In this document: in pieces, positions 18,293-30,236 of the stretch
How positions within the stretch are numbered: position 1 is the stretch's first letter
Layout of the letters: each line of letters starts with the position of its first letter
Assembly: GCF_014858005.1 (NCBI RefSeq)
Contig: NZ_JACYOT010000005.1
Coordinates: forward strand, 351,736-415,735
From: Propioniciclava soli
GTDB taxonomy: Bacteria; Actinomycetota; Actinomycetes; Propionibacteriales; Propionibacteriaceae
DNA length: 64,000 nt
Direction: 5' to 3'
Notes under the pieces: generated by a model
Told to the model about the DNA's origin: nothing
The model's database searches: none
Seen by the model: the letters and a program-made list of their open reading frames with translations, nothing else
Program-made: the position numbers and the translations under genes

Positions 18293-19115
18293 AGGCGGCG
18301 CGGGGGCGTGCGGGGACGCTGACCACCACGGCGTTCGACGCCAGGTCGTGCCAGCCGCGCCGCTCCGGCCCGAGCACCGACAGGTAGCCCAGACCGGCGG
18401 GCAATCCGAGCACGAACAGCATCGCCGCGCGCGCGAGGCCCCGGCTCCACCCGAGCCGCTCGCGGGTGCGATAGTGCACCACCCGCGTCCCCACCAGCCG
18501 CTTGCCGAGCGTCTGACCCCGCGCATTGCCGATCGTGAAGTACACCAGCGCCAGCAGCGAGACGCTCCCGAGCACGGTCGCCATCGCCGCCACGTAGGCG
18601 GCCAGGGCCTGCGGTGTCGTGGGCCGGGGCACGACGAAGCCGGTCGCGAACTGGGCCCCGAGCATGACGGCGCTCAACAACAACCCGTCCAACAGCGCTC
18701 CGCCGAATCGCTGGCCAAGAGGTGCGAGATCGGGCGCCACCGTCGCCGCAGCCGGCGCGGGGCGCCGGGCCGGGTCGGATGCCCGGGTGGGGTCAGGTCG
18801 GCGAACCGGGTCCGGGACGACGGCGGGGCCACGAACCGGGCCCCCACCCGCCCCGCGCAGCGCCGCCCGGGCCACCGTGCGACCGTCCACGCCGTCTTCC
18901 GGAGCGGCCGGGTCGACTTCGTCCGGATGGCCCGCCCTGTCCGCACGGCCCGCCCTGTCCGCCCGGTGCTCACCGTCGCCGGTCCACGGTTCTGGACGCG
19001 GCCCGACGTGTCCGCTCTGCCGTGCTGCTGCAGTCGCGCCTCCCAACGGCGCGCCGCAGCGCGCGCAGCTGCGCGCCCCTGCGGTGTTGTGGTGCCGGCA
19101 CAAGGAGCACTCCAC
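18291..19115 (-). CDS. RDD-family membrane protein with N-terminal zinc ribbon
   Basis: This 274-residue protein starts with a zinc-ribbon-like segment (CSLCRHHNTAGARSCARCG, residues 3-21). A long Arg/Pro/Ala-rich linker runs to about residue 125. A C-terminal RDD domain follows with three or four transmembrane helices (LGQRFGGALLDGLLLSAVML, then ALVYFTIGNARGQTLGKRLVG). RDD proteins are integral membrane proteins of mostly unknown role, some linked to Na+/H+ exchange. GTG 19115 is supported by AAGGAGG nine bases upstream. It is divergent from the Rv3235-like gene. Confidence 0.8.
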   Translation of the reverse strand: MECSLCRHHNTAGARSCARCGAPLGGATAAARQSGHVGPRPEPWTGDGEHRADRAGRADRAGHPDEVDPAAPEDGVDGRTVARAALRGAGGGPVRGPAVVPDPVRRPDPTRASDPARRPAPAAATVAPDLAPLGQRFGGALLDGLLLSAVMLGAQFATGFVVPRPTTPQALAAYVAAMATVLGSVSLLALVYFTIGNARGQTLGKRLVGTRVVHYRTRERLGWSRGLARAAMLFVLGLPAGLGYLSVLGPERRGWHDLASNAVVVSVPARPRAA

Positions 19116-19314
19116 GGGCCGGGGCCTCCTTCGCGTCCGTCACCGGCTGAGCGCGGTGAGCACTGGAATCGTCGTGCCAAGCCTGCCAGAGCGAAGGGGG
19201 ACTGTCGGTGGGGAGGACTCCCCATTCACATCGGGTGCCGGGAGCGGGCGAGTTGTCCACAGGCGGCACCGGTCGCGCTGGCGGCGCGAGGCGTCCACGC
19301 CGCAGGCTCGTCCC

Positions 19315-19803
19315 ATGACGGTTCCCGTGCCGGCCCTCGCGCCCCTCAGCCGCCCGGTGCTCATCCGACTGGTTCCACCCCTGCCCGCCGATGGCCCGGC
19401 GCAGCCGGAGCTGCCGTTCCGGGAGCCCCGGCCCGATCTCTGGCCCGCCCAGCCCTCCCGAACGGCGGAGGAACGGGTCGTGCGGGCGATCGCCGTCGCG
19501 CTCGTCGAGGTGCTCGCCGGGCGGCGTCCACCGAGCCAGGCCCACCCCATCGTGGCCGAGGAGGTGGGCAGCGTGGTCGGTCACGTGCTGCGTTCCCGCG
19601 TCGCGCACGGCCTGGTCGTGGCCTCGTTCCGCATGCAGGAGCCCCGACCCGGCGTCGCCGAGGTCACGCTCCGGCTCGCCGACGCCCACCGCAACGCCGC
19701 GCTGGCGCTCCGCCTCGAGGGGCGCCGCACCCGCTGGCGCTGCACCGCCCTGGAGGGGAGCCTCGTCGAGGGGGCGACCCGCCCGTTCCGGAGCCACTCC
19801 TGA
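19315..19803 (+). CDS. Rv3235-family hypothetical protein
   Basis: This 162-residue protein matches the small actinobacterial Rv3235-type family: a variable N-terminal tail, then the conserved ERVVRAIAVALVEVLAGRRP block with a following helix (about 65-90), and a basic beta-rich C-terminus. Such genes usually sit next to secA, as here, where the two converge. The ATG at 19315 follows a long non-coding stretch; the frame is open far upstream but without conserved content. No biochemical function is known. Confidence 0.7.
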   Translation: MTVPVPALAPLSRPVLIRLVPPLPADGPAQPELPFREPRPDLWPAQPSRTAEERVVRAIAVALVEVLAGRRPPSQAHPIVAEEVGSVVGHVLRSRVAHGLVVASFRMQEPRPGVAEVTLRLADAHRNAALALRLEGRRTRWRCTALEGSLVEGATRPFRSHS

Positions 19804-19814
19804 CCGGTCCCGCC

Positions 19815-19829
19815 CGGGCAGAGCGCCCG
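19815..19829. terminator. Short hairpin between Rv3235-like gene and secA
   Basis: CGGGC (19815-19819) pairs with GCCCG (19825-19829) around a five-base loop between two convergent stop codons. The stem is short, so this is a weak candidate. Confidence 0.3.
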
Positions 19830-19831
19830 CC

Positions 19832-22636
<2,805 letters not shown>

Positions 22637-22662
22637 GAGGAGTCATCCTACCGGCCCCGGCC

Positions 22663-22681
22663 CCCGCCCCCACCGGGCGGG
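22663..22681 (-). terminator. Hairpin between the YcaQ-like gene and secA
   Basis: CCCGCCC (22663-22669) pairs with GGGCGGG (22675-22681) over seven base pairs. It lies just after the stop of the YcaQ-like gene and upstream of the secA -10 box, so it could separate the two transcription units. Confidence 0.45.
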
Positions 22682-22684
22682 CCC

Positions 22685-23887
22685 TCACAGCGCGGCGGCC
22701 AGCTCCGCAGCGAGGGTGCCTCGGCCGGCCGGCACCACGTCGTCGAGCCCCAGCCAGCCCGCCATCGTGCGCAGCTCGGACGCCAGCGCCGCGGCCGTCG
22801 CGGCCGCCGGTGCCGGTTCCTCCAGCCAGGCGGCCTGCACCCGCAGGACGCCGGCCGCCCGATCGGCCTTCAGGTCGACCCGCGCGGCAACCGCGTCGCC
22901 GTGGAGGAACAGGTACACGTAGTAGCCGTAACGGCGCTGCGGCTCGGGCACGTAGATCTCGATGCGGTACTCGGCGCCGAACAGCTGCTCCAGCCGTGGC
23001 CGGTCGAACACCAACGTGTCGAACGGGCTCACGAGGGCCTGCACGGCCAGGTTGCGCGGCCGTCGCGCCGCGTGCCACAGCCAGAACGGCTGCGGCAGCC
23101 CGGCGACGGTCGCCGGCACCAGCTCGCCGGACGCCTCGAGCGTCGCCACCGCCCGGCGCACCGCATCGGTGCGGAGGTAGAAGTACGTGCTGAGCGCCTT
23201 GACGTCAGCGACCCCCAAGGCGCGCGCCGCCCGGCGCACATAGGCCAGGTGGGCGTCCTCGGCCGTCAGCTCCCCGCGCGCGAGCACGGCGGGGGGCACC
23301 ACGCGTTCGGTCAGGTCGTAGCGCCGCTCGAACGCGGCGTTGCGGCTGGCCACGCCGACCGTTCCGGCCGTGAAGTGGTGCTCTAGGACGTGCTTGACGG
23401 CCGACCAGTTCCACCCCCAGTGGTCGCGGGAGCGCTCCTCGGCGTGGTCGATCTCGCGTGGCGTCAGGGGCCCCGCGCCGGTGACGTCGGCCAGCACCCG
23501 CTGCTCGAGCTCGGGTGTCTCGGCGCGCAGGCGGGCGAGCGTGGCGTGCTCACGGCCCGCATTCGCGCGCATCCGCCAGCGCAGCGCCGGAAACAGGTCG
23601 ACATCGACGAGGCAGGCGGCGTGGCTCCAGTATTCGACGAGCCGGCGCGGCGCCTGCCCGGCCGCCCGGTCGAGCAGCGCGGTGTCGTAGGGGCCGAGGC
23701 GGGCGAACAGTGGCATGTAGTGCGCACGCACCGCCACGTTCACCGAATCGATCTGGAACTGCGCGACGTCGCCGATGACGCGGGCGACGTGGCGCATGCC
23801 GACCGCCGCGGGGCGCGGCCGCCCAAACCCCTGGGCGGCCAGCGCGATGCGGCGGGCGGCGGCACGGGTGAGCCGAACCGGCGTCAC
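22685..23887 (-). CDS. YcaQ-like DNA glycosylase / winged-helix protein
   Basis: This 400-residue protein belongs to the HTH_42 winged-helix family that includes E. coli YcaQ and Streptomyces AlkZ, glycosylases that unhook interstrand DNA crosslinks. The N-terminal stretch QIDSVNVAVRAHYMPLFARL (about residues 40-60) includes the Gln-x-Asp catalytic motif region of YcaQ. Tandem winged helices follow, then a C-terminal beta-barrel region with RIEIYVPEPQRRYGYYVY. The GTG start at 23887 overlaps the hpf stop by four bases. The link to hpf is positional. Glycosylase activity is inferred from family only. Confidence 0.85.
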   Translation of the reverse strand: MTPVRLTRAAARRIALAAQGFGRPRPAAVGMRHVARVIGDVAQFQIDSVNVAVRAHYMPLFARLGPYDTALLDRAAGQAPRRLVEYWSHAACLVDVDLFPALRWRMRANAGREHATLARLRAETPELEQRVLADVTGAGPLTPREIDHAEERSRDHWGWNWSAVKHVLEHHFTAGTVGVASRNAAFERRYDLTERVVPPAVLARGELTAEDAHLAYVRRAARALGVADVKALSTYFYLRTDAVRRAVATLEASGELVPATVAGLPQPFWLWHAARRPRNLAVQALVSPFDTLVFDRPRLEQLFGAEYRIEIYVPEPQRRYGYYVYLFLHGDAVAARVDLKADRAAGVLRVQAAWLEEPAPAAATAAALASELRTMAGWLGLDDVVPAGRGTLAAELAAAL

Positions 23888-24495
23888 TCCTTCTGACCGA
23901 GATCGAGGTGGATGACGCCGTAGTCGTAGGCCTTGCGCCGATAGACGACACTCGGTGCCCCCGACTCGGCGTCGACGTAGAGGAAGAAGTCGTGGCCGAC
24001 GAGCTCCATCTCGTCCAGGGCCTGGGCCAACGTGAGCGGGGTGGCGGGGAAGATCTTCTCGCGGACGACCAGCGGGCCGTCGCCGGTGATCTCCAGCCCG
24101 CCGATGCGCTGCACGGGCGGGGCGTCCGGGTCGACGGCCGGCGTCTCCACCGGCGCGGACGCCATCTCGAGCGTCTCGGCGACCCGCAGCCCGCGGTGCA
24201 CCTTGCGCCGGTCGGCGGCGCGGCGGAGCTGGGCCTTCAGCCGGTCCAGCGCGTGCTCGAAGGCCATCGACTTGTCGTCGGCGGCCGCCTCGGAGCGGAC
24301 GACGGGGCCGCGGCCGTACAGCGTGATCTCGACGCTGGTGGCGTGGTCGGGCTGCTTGTGGGGGTGGGCCGACACCTGCACCTCGACGCGTTGGACGCGA
24401 TCGCGGAAGCGTTCGATCGAGGCGATGCGCTCGGTCACCCTCTCCCTGAAGTCGTCGTTGATGGTGCAGCGGCGTCCGGTGACGATGACGTCCAT
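23884..24495 (-). CDS. hpf: Ribosome hibernation promoting factor, long form
   Basis: This 203-residue protein binds idle 30S subunits and drives 100S dimer formation. The N-terminal HPF/RaiA domain occupies about residues 1-100 and the C-terminal dimerisation domain about 145-200 (TLAQALDEMELVGHDFFLYV). The length fits the long actinobacterial type. ATG 24495 has AAGGAGGG six to seven bases upstream. A TAGGGT -10 box and a large hairpin in the 85-base leader indicate its own promoter and possible leader control. Confidence 0.95.
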   Translation of the reverse strand: MDVIVTGRRCTINDDFRERVTERIASIERFRDRVQRVEVQVSAHPHKQPDHATSVEITLYGRGPVVRSEAAADDKSMAFEHALDRLKAQLRRAADRRKVHRGLRVAETLEMASAPVETPAVDPDAPPVQRIGGLEITGDGPLVVREKIFPATPLTLAQALDEMELVGHDFFLYVDAESGAPSVVYRRKAYDYGVIHLDLGQKE

Positions 24496-24526
24496 GGCGA
24501 ACCCTCCTTGATCGCGGATCACGAAA

Positions 24527-24593
24527 GGCACCGGGCCAGCCTCCGGCGAGGAACGCCGGGGGCCTGGCTGCTGGTGCCATGCGCCGACCCTAG
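24527..24593 (-). promoter_or_regulatory. hpf promoter and extended 5' leader hairpin
   Basis: TAGGGT (24588-24593, minus strand) with GTGAAT 17 bases further upstream forms a plausible promoter. The leader then begins with three stacked stems: GGCACC/GGTGCC (24527-24532 with 24573-24578), GCCAG/CTGGC (24535-24539 with 24564-24568) and CCGGCG/CGCCGG (24543-24548 with 24554-24559). The minus strand reads TTTCG after the hairpin, so it could also terminate comF transcription. Confidence 0.6.
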
Positions 24594-24611
24594 CGCAGCG
24601 CCGTCCGCAAT

Positions 24612-25310
24612 TCACCCGGATGGGGGTGCCCCGCCCCCGGGACGTTCCCGCGTCACGGCACACAGGACGGCCGCCCCGCACACGCTGGCCCCCGCGGCCC
24701 GTAGCGCCCGCGTCGCCTCGGCCAGGCTGGCGCCGGTGGTCGCCAGGTCGTCCACGACCACCACCGGACGCCCCCGCCGCGGTCGCGCCACGAACGCCCC
24801 CGCCACGTTGCGCCGACGGCCCACGACATCCAGACCCGCCTGGTCGGCGACGCGACGCCGGTGGCGCAGGCAGGCGTCCACCCCGGCGTCCAGCCCGGTG
24901 CCGGCCACCACCGCGGCGGCGTGTCGGGCCAGGAGGGCCGTGGTGTCCAGGCCGCGCTCGCGGACGGCGGCCGCCCGCGACGGCATGGGAACGAGGTCCA
25001 CCCCGTCCGGCAGCCGGCCGCCGGCGAGCAGCAGGGCGGCGACCGCCCGCGCCAACGCCCACCCCAGCGGGTCGGCCAAACTGCGCGCGCCGCGCTCCTT
25101 GAACCCGATCGCCGCGGTGCGCCACGGGTCGGTGTAGTCGGCCGAGGCCCACACGGCGACGCCGGCGTCCACCGGCGCCGCGAACGGCGCCACCCCGGTG
25201 AGTGTGGCGTGGCAGGCCGGACACACGCCGGCGGTGGGCGCACCACACGTGGGGCAGCTCGCGCCCAGGAACCAGGACGCCGCCGCGTCCACCCCCGCCC
25301 GCACCCACAC
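24612..25310 (-). CDS. ComF-family phosphoribosyltransferase-like protein
   Basis: This 232-residue protein has an N-terminal double CxxC motif (CPTCGAPTAGVCPACH, residues 19-34). It ends with a type I phosphoribosyltransferase fold that shows the PRPP loop VVVVDDLATTGASL (about 180). ComF proteins are connected with DNA uptake or processing of incoming DNA; the actinobacterial role is not established. It follows lpqB by 28 bases, as in other actinobacteria. The GTG start at 25310 gives the zinc finger its normal position. Confidence 0.85.
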   Translation of the reverse strand: MWVRAGVDAAASWFLGASCPTCGAPTAGVCPACHATLTGVAPFAAPVDAGVAVWASADYTDPWRTAAIGFKERGARSLADPLGWALARAVAALLLAGGRLPDGVDLVPMPSRAAAVRERGLDTTALLARHAAAVVAGTGLDAGVDACLRHRRRVADQAGLDVVGRRRNVAGAFVARPRRGRPVVVVDDLATTGASLAEATRALRAAGASVCGAAVLCAVTRERPGGGAPPSG

Positions 25311-25338
25311 GCCCAGACATTAGGCCGGGCCTGTCACC

Positions 25339-27033
25339 TCACCCGGGGTAGAACACCGACGACGCCGACGACTGCTGGGCCGACCACCGGAAGTCGGCGT
25401 TGTAACGCAGCAGCTCACCCTCGGTGGAGCGGGCCAGCGCCGGCACGCCCGGTGCCACGGCGAGCTCGACGAGCCCGTCCTCACCGGTCGGCCCGATGGG
25501 CGCGAGCACCGACCCGTCCTGCGCCACGGACATGACGGTCGTCGTTCTGCCGTCGGCGACGAGGACGCACAGGGTGTCGGCGCTGCGCCACCCCACGTCG
25601 CGCACGGTACGCTGGGTGAGTTCCGACTCCGTGACCGACAGCGCCCGGACTCCCTCGACGCGCACCTCGTCCTCCGCCCGGACGATGACGCCGAGTGCCA
25701 CCGTCCCCCCGCCGGGGCCATCCATGACGAACGCGATGCGGACCCCGTCCGGCGCGACCCGCAGGGCCCCGACGCGGCCCTCAGCCGAGCCCGTCACCGT
25801 CACGGCGACCGTCCGGCCGTCCGGCAGCACGGCACCGACCGCACCTCGGTCGTCGACGAACCACAGCTCGCCCTGCCGCGCGTAGTGCGGGCGGCGCAGG
25901 CCGATGGCGGAGGCGACCGGCTCGGCTCCCGGCTGGGTCATGGGTGCCACCAGGAGCTGGGAGCGGTCGGCGTTCACCCCCGCCGCGGCGAGGGCGTCCG
26001 GGCGGACGGCGGCGTAGGCGACGGCGTCCAGCCCGGGGGCGGTTTCGATCGCCTCGAGGCCGCCCGGCACCTCCACCAGACGCACGACGCGGCCGGCCAC
26101 GACCGCGAAGAGCTGCCGGCTGGTCTGCCGGTCCTGCGGGTCGGCGTCCGCGAAGGCGTCCACCGCCACGAGACGCCCCTGCCCCTCCACCTGCCACGGC
26201 GACTGGCCAGCCCAGCCGACCTCGACCGCCGCCACGTTCTCGAAGGGACGCAGCGTCCACACGAGGCGGACGGCCAGCGCCCTCCGCTCGGCGTCGCTCA
26301 GATCGGGCCCGGTGCGCCGCAGCACCACCTGGGCGACCCCGTCCGTGTCGACGCGGACCGAGTCCAGCCCCACCACGGGGGACGCGGGGTCCAGCCCCGG
26401 GGCCAACCAGGCCGTCGGTGTGCTCACCACCGAGCGGACTGCCCCCTCAAGCGCGTAGGAACCGCGCGGGAAATACCGCGGGTCGGGCACCAGCCACTGC
26501 TGCCCGGGCGCGAAGAAGTACACCACGACCCGGGTGAAGGCACTCGTGAACAGGTACTCGGACACGATCAGACCCTCGGGCGGGTGGTCGATGCGCCACT
26601 GGCCGTCCGCGTCGGTGACCAGCCCGAAGTCGTGGTCGATCTCGCCGCTGGACTGGCGGTACGATCCGAGGTGGTCGAGGGTGCCGACCACGGGGGCGCT
26701 CAGCACGGCGCTGTCGTCGGTGGCGACGACGGGGTTGCCCTCGGCGTAGATGCGGACGCCGGCGTCCGGGTTCCACTCCGCATCCGCGGCCGGGGTGAGG
26801 TAGGCGCGGGCCAGCCGATACCCGGGCTGCCAGGACGCCATGGCGTGCAGGAAGCCCTCCACGACCTCGCTCGGGGTGGCGTCGCGACCGGGTGGGGCGG
26901 GTGCGATCTCCACGCCCGGATTGATGCGGCCGGGGTCGGCCGACACCTGCGTCACCGGGCCCGAGGTCGGCACCGAGGCGCAGCCGGCCAGGGCGCCTGC
27001 GGCCGCCCCGAGCAGCAGCGTGCGGCGTTTCAA
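25339..27033 (-). CDS. lpqB: Lipoprotein LpqB, MtrAB accessory protein
   Basis: This 564-residue lipoprotein has a lipobox GALAGC (Cys18) after a short basic-hydrophobic signal, then a GerMN domain (about 200-300) and a beta-propeller-like C-terminus. It is anchored outside the membrane and modulates the sensor kinase MtrB. The TTG start overlaps the mtrB stop by four bases, so MtrB and LpqB are translationally coupled. This mtrA-mtrB-lpqB order is an actinobacterial hallmark. Confidence 0.93.
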   Translation of the reverse strand: MKRRTLLLGAAAGALAGCASVPTSGPVTQVSADPGRINPGVEIAPAPPGRDATPSEVVEGFLHAMASWQPGYRLARAYLTPAADAEWNPDAGVRIYAEGNPVVATDDSAVLSAPVVGTLDHLGSYRQSSGEIDHDFGLVTDADGQWRIDHPPEGLIVSEYLFTSAFTRVVVYFFAPGQQWLVPDPRYFPRGSYALEGAVRSVVSTPTAWLAPGLDPASPVVGLDSVRVDTDGVAQVVLRRTGPDLSDAERRALAVRLVWTLRPFENVAAVEVGWAGQSPWQVEGQGRLVAVDAFADADPQDRQTSRQLFAVVAGRVVRLVEVPGGLEAIETAPGLDAVAYAAVRPDALAAAGVNADRSQLLVAPMTQPGAEPVASAIGLRRPHYARQGELWFVDDRGAVGAVLPDGRTVAVTVTGSAEGRVGALRVAPDGVRIAFVMDGPGGGTVALGVIVRAEDEVRVEGVRALSVTESELTQRTVRDVGWRSADTLCVLVADGRTTTVMSVAQDGSVLAPIGPTGEDGLVELAVAPGVPALARSTEGELLRYNADFRWSAQQSSASSVFYPG

Positions 27034-28616
27034 CGGACGCCCCCCGCCCCCGGCACCACCGGGATCGGCGACTCGGCCACGATGCCGCCCGGGGTCCGGG
27101 GCAGCGTGAGGCGAAACTGGGCGCCATGGCCGGGGCGGCCCCAGGCGTTGAGCCAGCCGCCGTGCAGTTCGGCGTTCTCCAGCGCGATCGACAGGCCGAG
27201 GCCCGACCCGCCCACCGTGCGCTGCCGCGACGGGTCGGCCCGCCAGAAGCGGGAGAACACCTGGTGCGCCTGGGCGGCGCTGAACCCGACGCCGTGGTCA
27301 CGGACGGCGACGGCCACGGCGTCCTCGTTCGCGCGCACCGTGACGTCCACGTCCCGACCCTCACCGTGCTCGATCGCATTGCTCAACAGGTTCGACAGGA
27401 TGCGCCGGATGCGCCGCGGGTCGACCTGGCAGCGGGTGTCGCCTGTGGCGTCCACGTGGATGGTCGTCGCGTACGCCTCGGCCAGCGACTGCTGGGCGGC
27501 CACCTCCGCCGCCACCAGGGCGGCGAGGTCGACCTCGTCGGCCTGGAGTTCGGCGGCGCCGGCGTCGAACCGGGAGATCTCCAGCAGGTCGGTGAGCAGC
27601 ACCTCGAAGCGGTCGATCTCCTGGCGGAGCAGCTCCGCCGAGCGCTGCGGCAGCGGCGGCAGGGCGTCGCGGCCCTCGTAGAGCACGTCCACCGCCATCC
27701 GGATCGTGGTGAGCGGCGTACGCAGCTCGTGGCTCACGTCGGAGACGAACTGCCGCTGCACGCGGGAGAGATCCTCGAGCTGCTCCAACCGGCGGCCCAA
27801 CTCGTCGGCCATGTGGTTCATGGAGCGCCCCAGCCCGGCCAGGTCGTCCGAGCCGCGGACGGCCATCCGCTCGTCGAGCTTGCCGGCGGCGATGCGTTCG
27901 GACGTCTCCCGCGCGGCCCGGATCGGGCGCAGCGCCTGCAGCGAGATGAGGTACATGATCCCGGTCATCAGGGGGAGGAAGGCCGCGGCGGCGAGCAGCG
28001 CCGAGCGTTGCACCACCTGGAGGGTCTGCTGCTCCTGGTCCATGAGGAACAGGAAGTACACCGGGTAGCGCCCGCTCCCGGGGGCCAGGAGCGCGCCCCC
28101 GACCACCAGCCCCGCCCGGTCGGCCCGGCCGTCGGTGAACCGGACCACGGTGGGGGTGGTGAACATCTCCGAGCCACCGACCTCGACGGCGTAGCGGATC
28201 GGGTCGGGCACGCTGGCGACGTCGACGCCGGCCGACGCGATGTCGGAGACGGGCCCCGCGATCACCACCTCGTACTGGTGACCCACGTTGCCGCGGCTGG
28301 CCGCGTCCCGGGCCAGCAGGGTGAGCCGTTCGTTGACCGTGGACGTCCGCAGGTCGGCGTCCCGCAGCGAGGCCTGCATGCCGTCCATCACGGCCGCCGC
28401 CTCGGACACCGACTGGCTGGTCTTGGCCGCCAGGATGCCGCGGGAGGAACTGTCGACCAGCAGCCAGCCGGTCACGGCGAGGACGATCAGCGAGGCGGCG
28501 ACACTCATCGTCACGACCCGGAACGACAACGAGCGCGACCACCACGCCCGCGGCGAGCGCGCCAGGGCCGGCGGTTCGGGGGCCGGACGCGGTGCGTCCA
28601 CCTGCTGGGTGGTCAC
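27030..28616 (-). CDS. mtrB: Sensor histidine kinase MtrB
   Basis: This 528-residue kinase controls cell-wall, division and osmotic genes together with MtrA. It has two transmembrane helices (VTMSVAASLIVLAVTGWLL and AAAAFLPLMTGIMYLISL) flanking a 190-residue extracytoplasmic sensor, then a HAMP domain. The H-box is VSDVSHELRTPLTTIR, and an HATPase domain follows with NLLSNAIEHGEG and GGSGLGLSIA. GTG 28616 overlaps the mtrA stop (GTGA), which favours it over the longer open frame. All key catalytic motifs are present. Confidence 0.95.
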   Translation of the reverse strand: MTTQQVDAPRPAPEPPALARSPRAWWSRSLSFRVVTMSVAASLIVLAVTGWLLVDSSSRGILAAKTSQSVSEAAAVMDGMQASLRDADLRTSTVNERLTLLARDAASRGNVGHQYEVVIAGPVSDIASAGVDVASVPDPIRYAVEVGGSEMFTTPTVVRFTDGRADRAGLVVGGALLAPGSGRYPVYFLFLMDQEQQTLQVVQRSALLAAAAFLPLMTGIMYLISLQALRPIRAARETSERIAAGKLDERMAVRGSDDLAGLGRSMNHMADELGRRLEQLEDLSRVQRQFVSDVSHELRTPLTTIRMAVDVLYEGRDALPPLPQRSAELLRQEIDRFEVLLTDLLEISRFDAGAAELQADEVDLAALVAAEVAAQQSLAEAYATTIHVDATGDTRCQVDPRRIRRILSNLLSNAIEHGEGRDVDVTVRANEDAVAVAVRDHGVGFSAAQAHQVFSRFWRADPSRQRTVGGSGLGLSIALENAELHGGWLNAWGRPGHGAQFRLTLPRTPGGIVAESPIPVVPGAGGVR

Positions 28617-29320
28617 GGGCTGGGCACGCCGGCCCGGTACCCGATGCCCCGCACGGTCACGACGATCTCGGGCCGCTCGGGGTCGCGCTCGATCTTGCTG
28701 CGCAGGCGCTGCACGTGCACGTTGACGAGCCGCGTGTCCCCCGTGTGGCGGTAGCCCCACACCTCTTGCAGCAGCAGCTCGCGGGTGAACGCCTGGCGGG
28801 GCTTGCGGGCCAGAGCGAGCAGGAGATCGAACTCCAGCGGCGTCAGGGCGATGGGCTCCCCGCCGCGGTGGACGGTGTGCGCCTCCACGTCGATCGCCAC
28901 CTCACCGATGCGCAGGGTGTCGGCGTCCTCCTCCGGCGGGGCCGAGCGGCGCAGCCGCGTCTTCACGCGCGCCAGCAACTCCTGGGTCTTGAACGGCTTC
29001 GGCACGTAGTCGTCCGCGCCCGCCTCCAGCCCCTCCACGACGTCACGGGTGTCGGACTTGGCCGTGAGCATGACGATCGGGACGTCGGATTCCGCCCGCA
29101 GATCCCGGCACACGTCGACGCCGTCGCGCCCGGGCAGCATCAGGTCGAGCAGCACCAGATCCGGGCGGGCGCGGCGGAACTCCTCCAGCACCCTGTCCCC
29201 CCGCGCCACCCAGCTGGTCTCGTACCCGGACGCCTGCAACACGATCTGCAACATCTCGGCCAGCGCCACGTCGTCGTCGACGACGAGGATCACGCCGCCG
29301 GTGGATCGGCTCTCCCCCAT
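28613..29320 (-). CDS. mtrA: Response regulator MtrA
   Basis: This 235-residue OmpR-type regulator has a receiver domain (VVDDD at 14-18, phosphoacceptor Asp59 in LVLLDLMLPG, Lys in PKPF) and a winged-helix DNA-binding domain that ends with VTVRGIGYR. It is the essential partner of MtrB in actinobacteria. ATG 29320 is preceded by GAGGAGGG. It is followed without a gap by mtrB and lpqB. Confidence 0.96.
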   Translation of the reverse strand: MGESRSTGGVILVVDDDVALAEMLQIVLQASGYETSWVARGDRVLEEFRRARPDLVLLDLMLPGRDGVDVCRDLRAESDVPIVMLTAKSDTRDVVEGLEAGADDYVPKPFKTQELLARVKTRLRRSAPPEEDADTLRIGEVAIDVEAHTVHRGGEPIALTPLEFDLLLALARKPRQAFTRELLLQEVWGYRHTGDTRLVNVHVQRLRSKIERDPERPEIVVTVRGIGYRAGVPSP

Positions 29321-29345
29321 GCTGCCCTCCTCGGTCTTCCCCGGG

Positions 29346-29930
29346 TCAGTTGAGCTCGGGGGTGGACGTCCATGTCGACAGCCAGCCTAGTTCGCCCTCC
29401 TGGCGGGCCAGCACGCGACGCCACAGCGTTTCGGGGTCGGGGTCGAACACGTCGGAGTACGTGGCCGGCACCACGAGCCACAGGTCGTCGGCGATCTCGC
29501 CCGCAAGCTGCCCGGGCCCCCACCCGGTGTAGCCGGCGAAGATCCGGAGGTCGCGGAACGCACCGTCGGCGAGTTCCAGCGGCGTCTGCAGGTGCAACAA
29601 CCCGACCGTCGCGAACAGCTCGCGCCAGCCAGGTGGCTCCTCCGCGGCATCGGCCGGGGACGCCAGCGCGATCGCGCCGTCCGGCGACACCGGTCCGCCG
29701 TCGTGGAGGCGGTGCGGAAAGCTGACCAGCCGCTCCCACCCCGGCAGTGCGCGCTCGAGGTCAAAGTCGGAGAGCCGGTTGAGGATGACGCCGAGCGCGC
29801 CGTCGCCGTCCACGTCGAGCAACAGGACCACCGCGCCGTCGAACAGCCCGTCGCCCACCATGACGCCAGCCACCAGCAGGGTGCCCGGCCTGATCGCCGG
29901 GCCCGGGTTGTCGGCGTCCACGAGGCTCAT
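29346..29930 (-). CDS. YqgE/AlgH-family protein
   Basis: This 194-residue protein has the UPF0301 pattern: PGTLLVAGVMVGDGLFDGAV near the N-terminus, GVILNRLSD (about 62) and RIFAGYTGWGPGQLAGEI (about 135). The family is widespread but its function is not well defined; it has been linked to transcriptional control of exopolysaccharide in Pseudomonas. It stands 25 bases upstream of mtrA on the same strand. Start at ATG 29930, the first Met before the conserved block. Confidence 0.85.
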   Translation of the reverse strand: MSLVDADNPGPAIRPGTLLVAGVMVGDGLFDGAVVLLLDVDGDGALGVILNRLSDFDLERALPGWERLVSFPHRLHDGGPVSPDGAIALASPADAAEEPPGWRELFATVGLLHLQTPLELADGAFRDLRIFAGYTGWGPGQLAGEIADDLWLVVPATYSDVFDPDPETLWRRVLARQEGELGWLSTWTSTPELN

Positions 29931-30236
29931 CCTGCCATGCAGGCCGGCGCGGGGGGCTGCCCACGAATCCTCGGGAGCGTGCGACCGGGGGCGGCCGCCG
30001 TCCCATCTCATCGCTTCGAAAGGACTCCGGGCCCACGCCAACGTGCGGAGATCGAGACGCGTCCGGATCCTGGCGGCAGCCAGGAAGCGGCTCGCTGCCG
30101 CCGGCCACGAGGGGACGACCAACACCATGGACACGCGCGCCACGATGACGGACCTGGTCATCACGAGGATCGCCGCACGAACCCGCCCCCGCGCCCAGCT
30201 TCGGCAGGGGCACGCCATTGCGGCACGGGATCTTTC
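29931..30236. other. Gap without a recognisable gene
   Basis: These 306 bases separate two divergent genes. Several frames are open through it, but none shows a recognisable domain or a good start. The minus-strand translation is Arg/Ala/Val-rich, with one short hydrophobic run, and could be a decayed coding region. Nothing else is recognised here. Confidence 0.5.
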
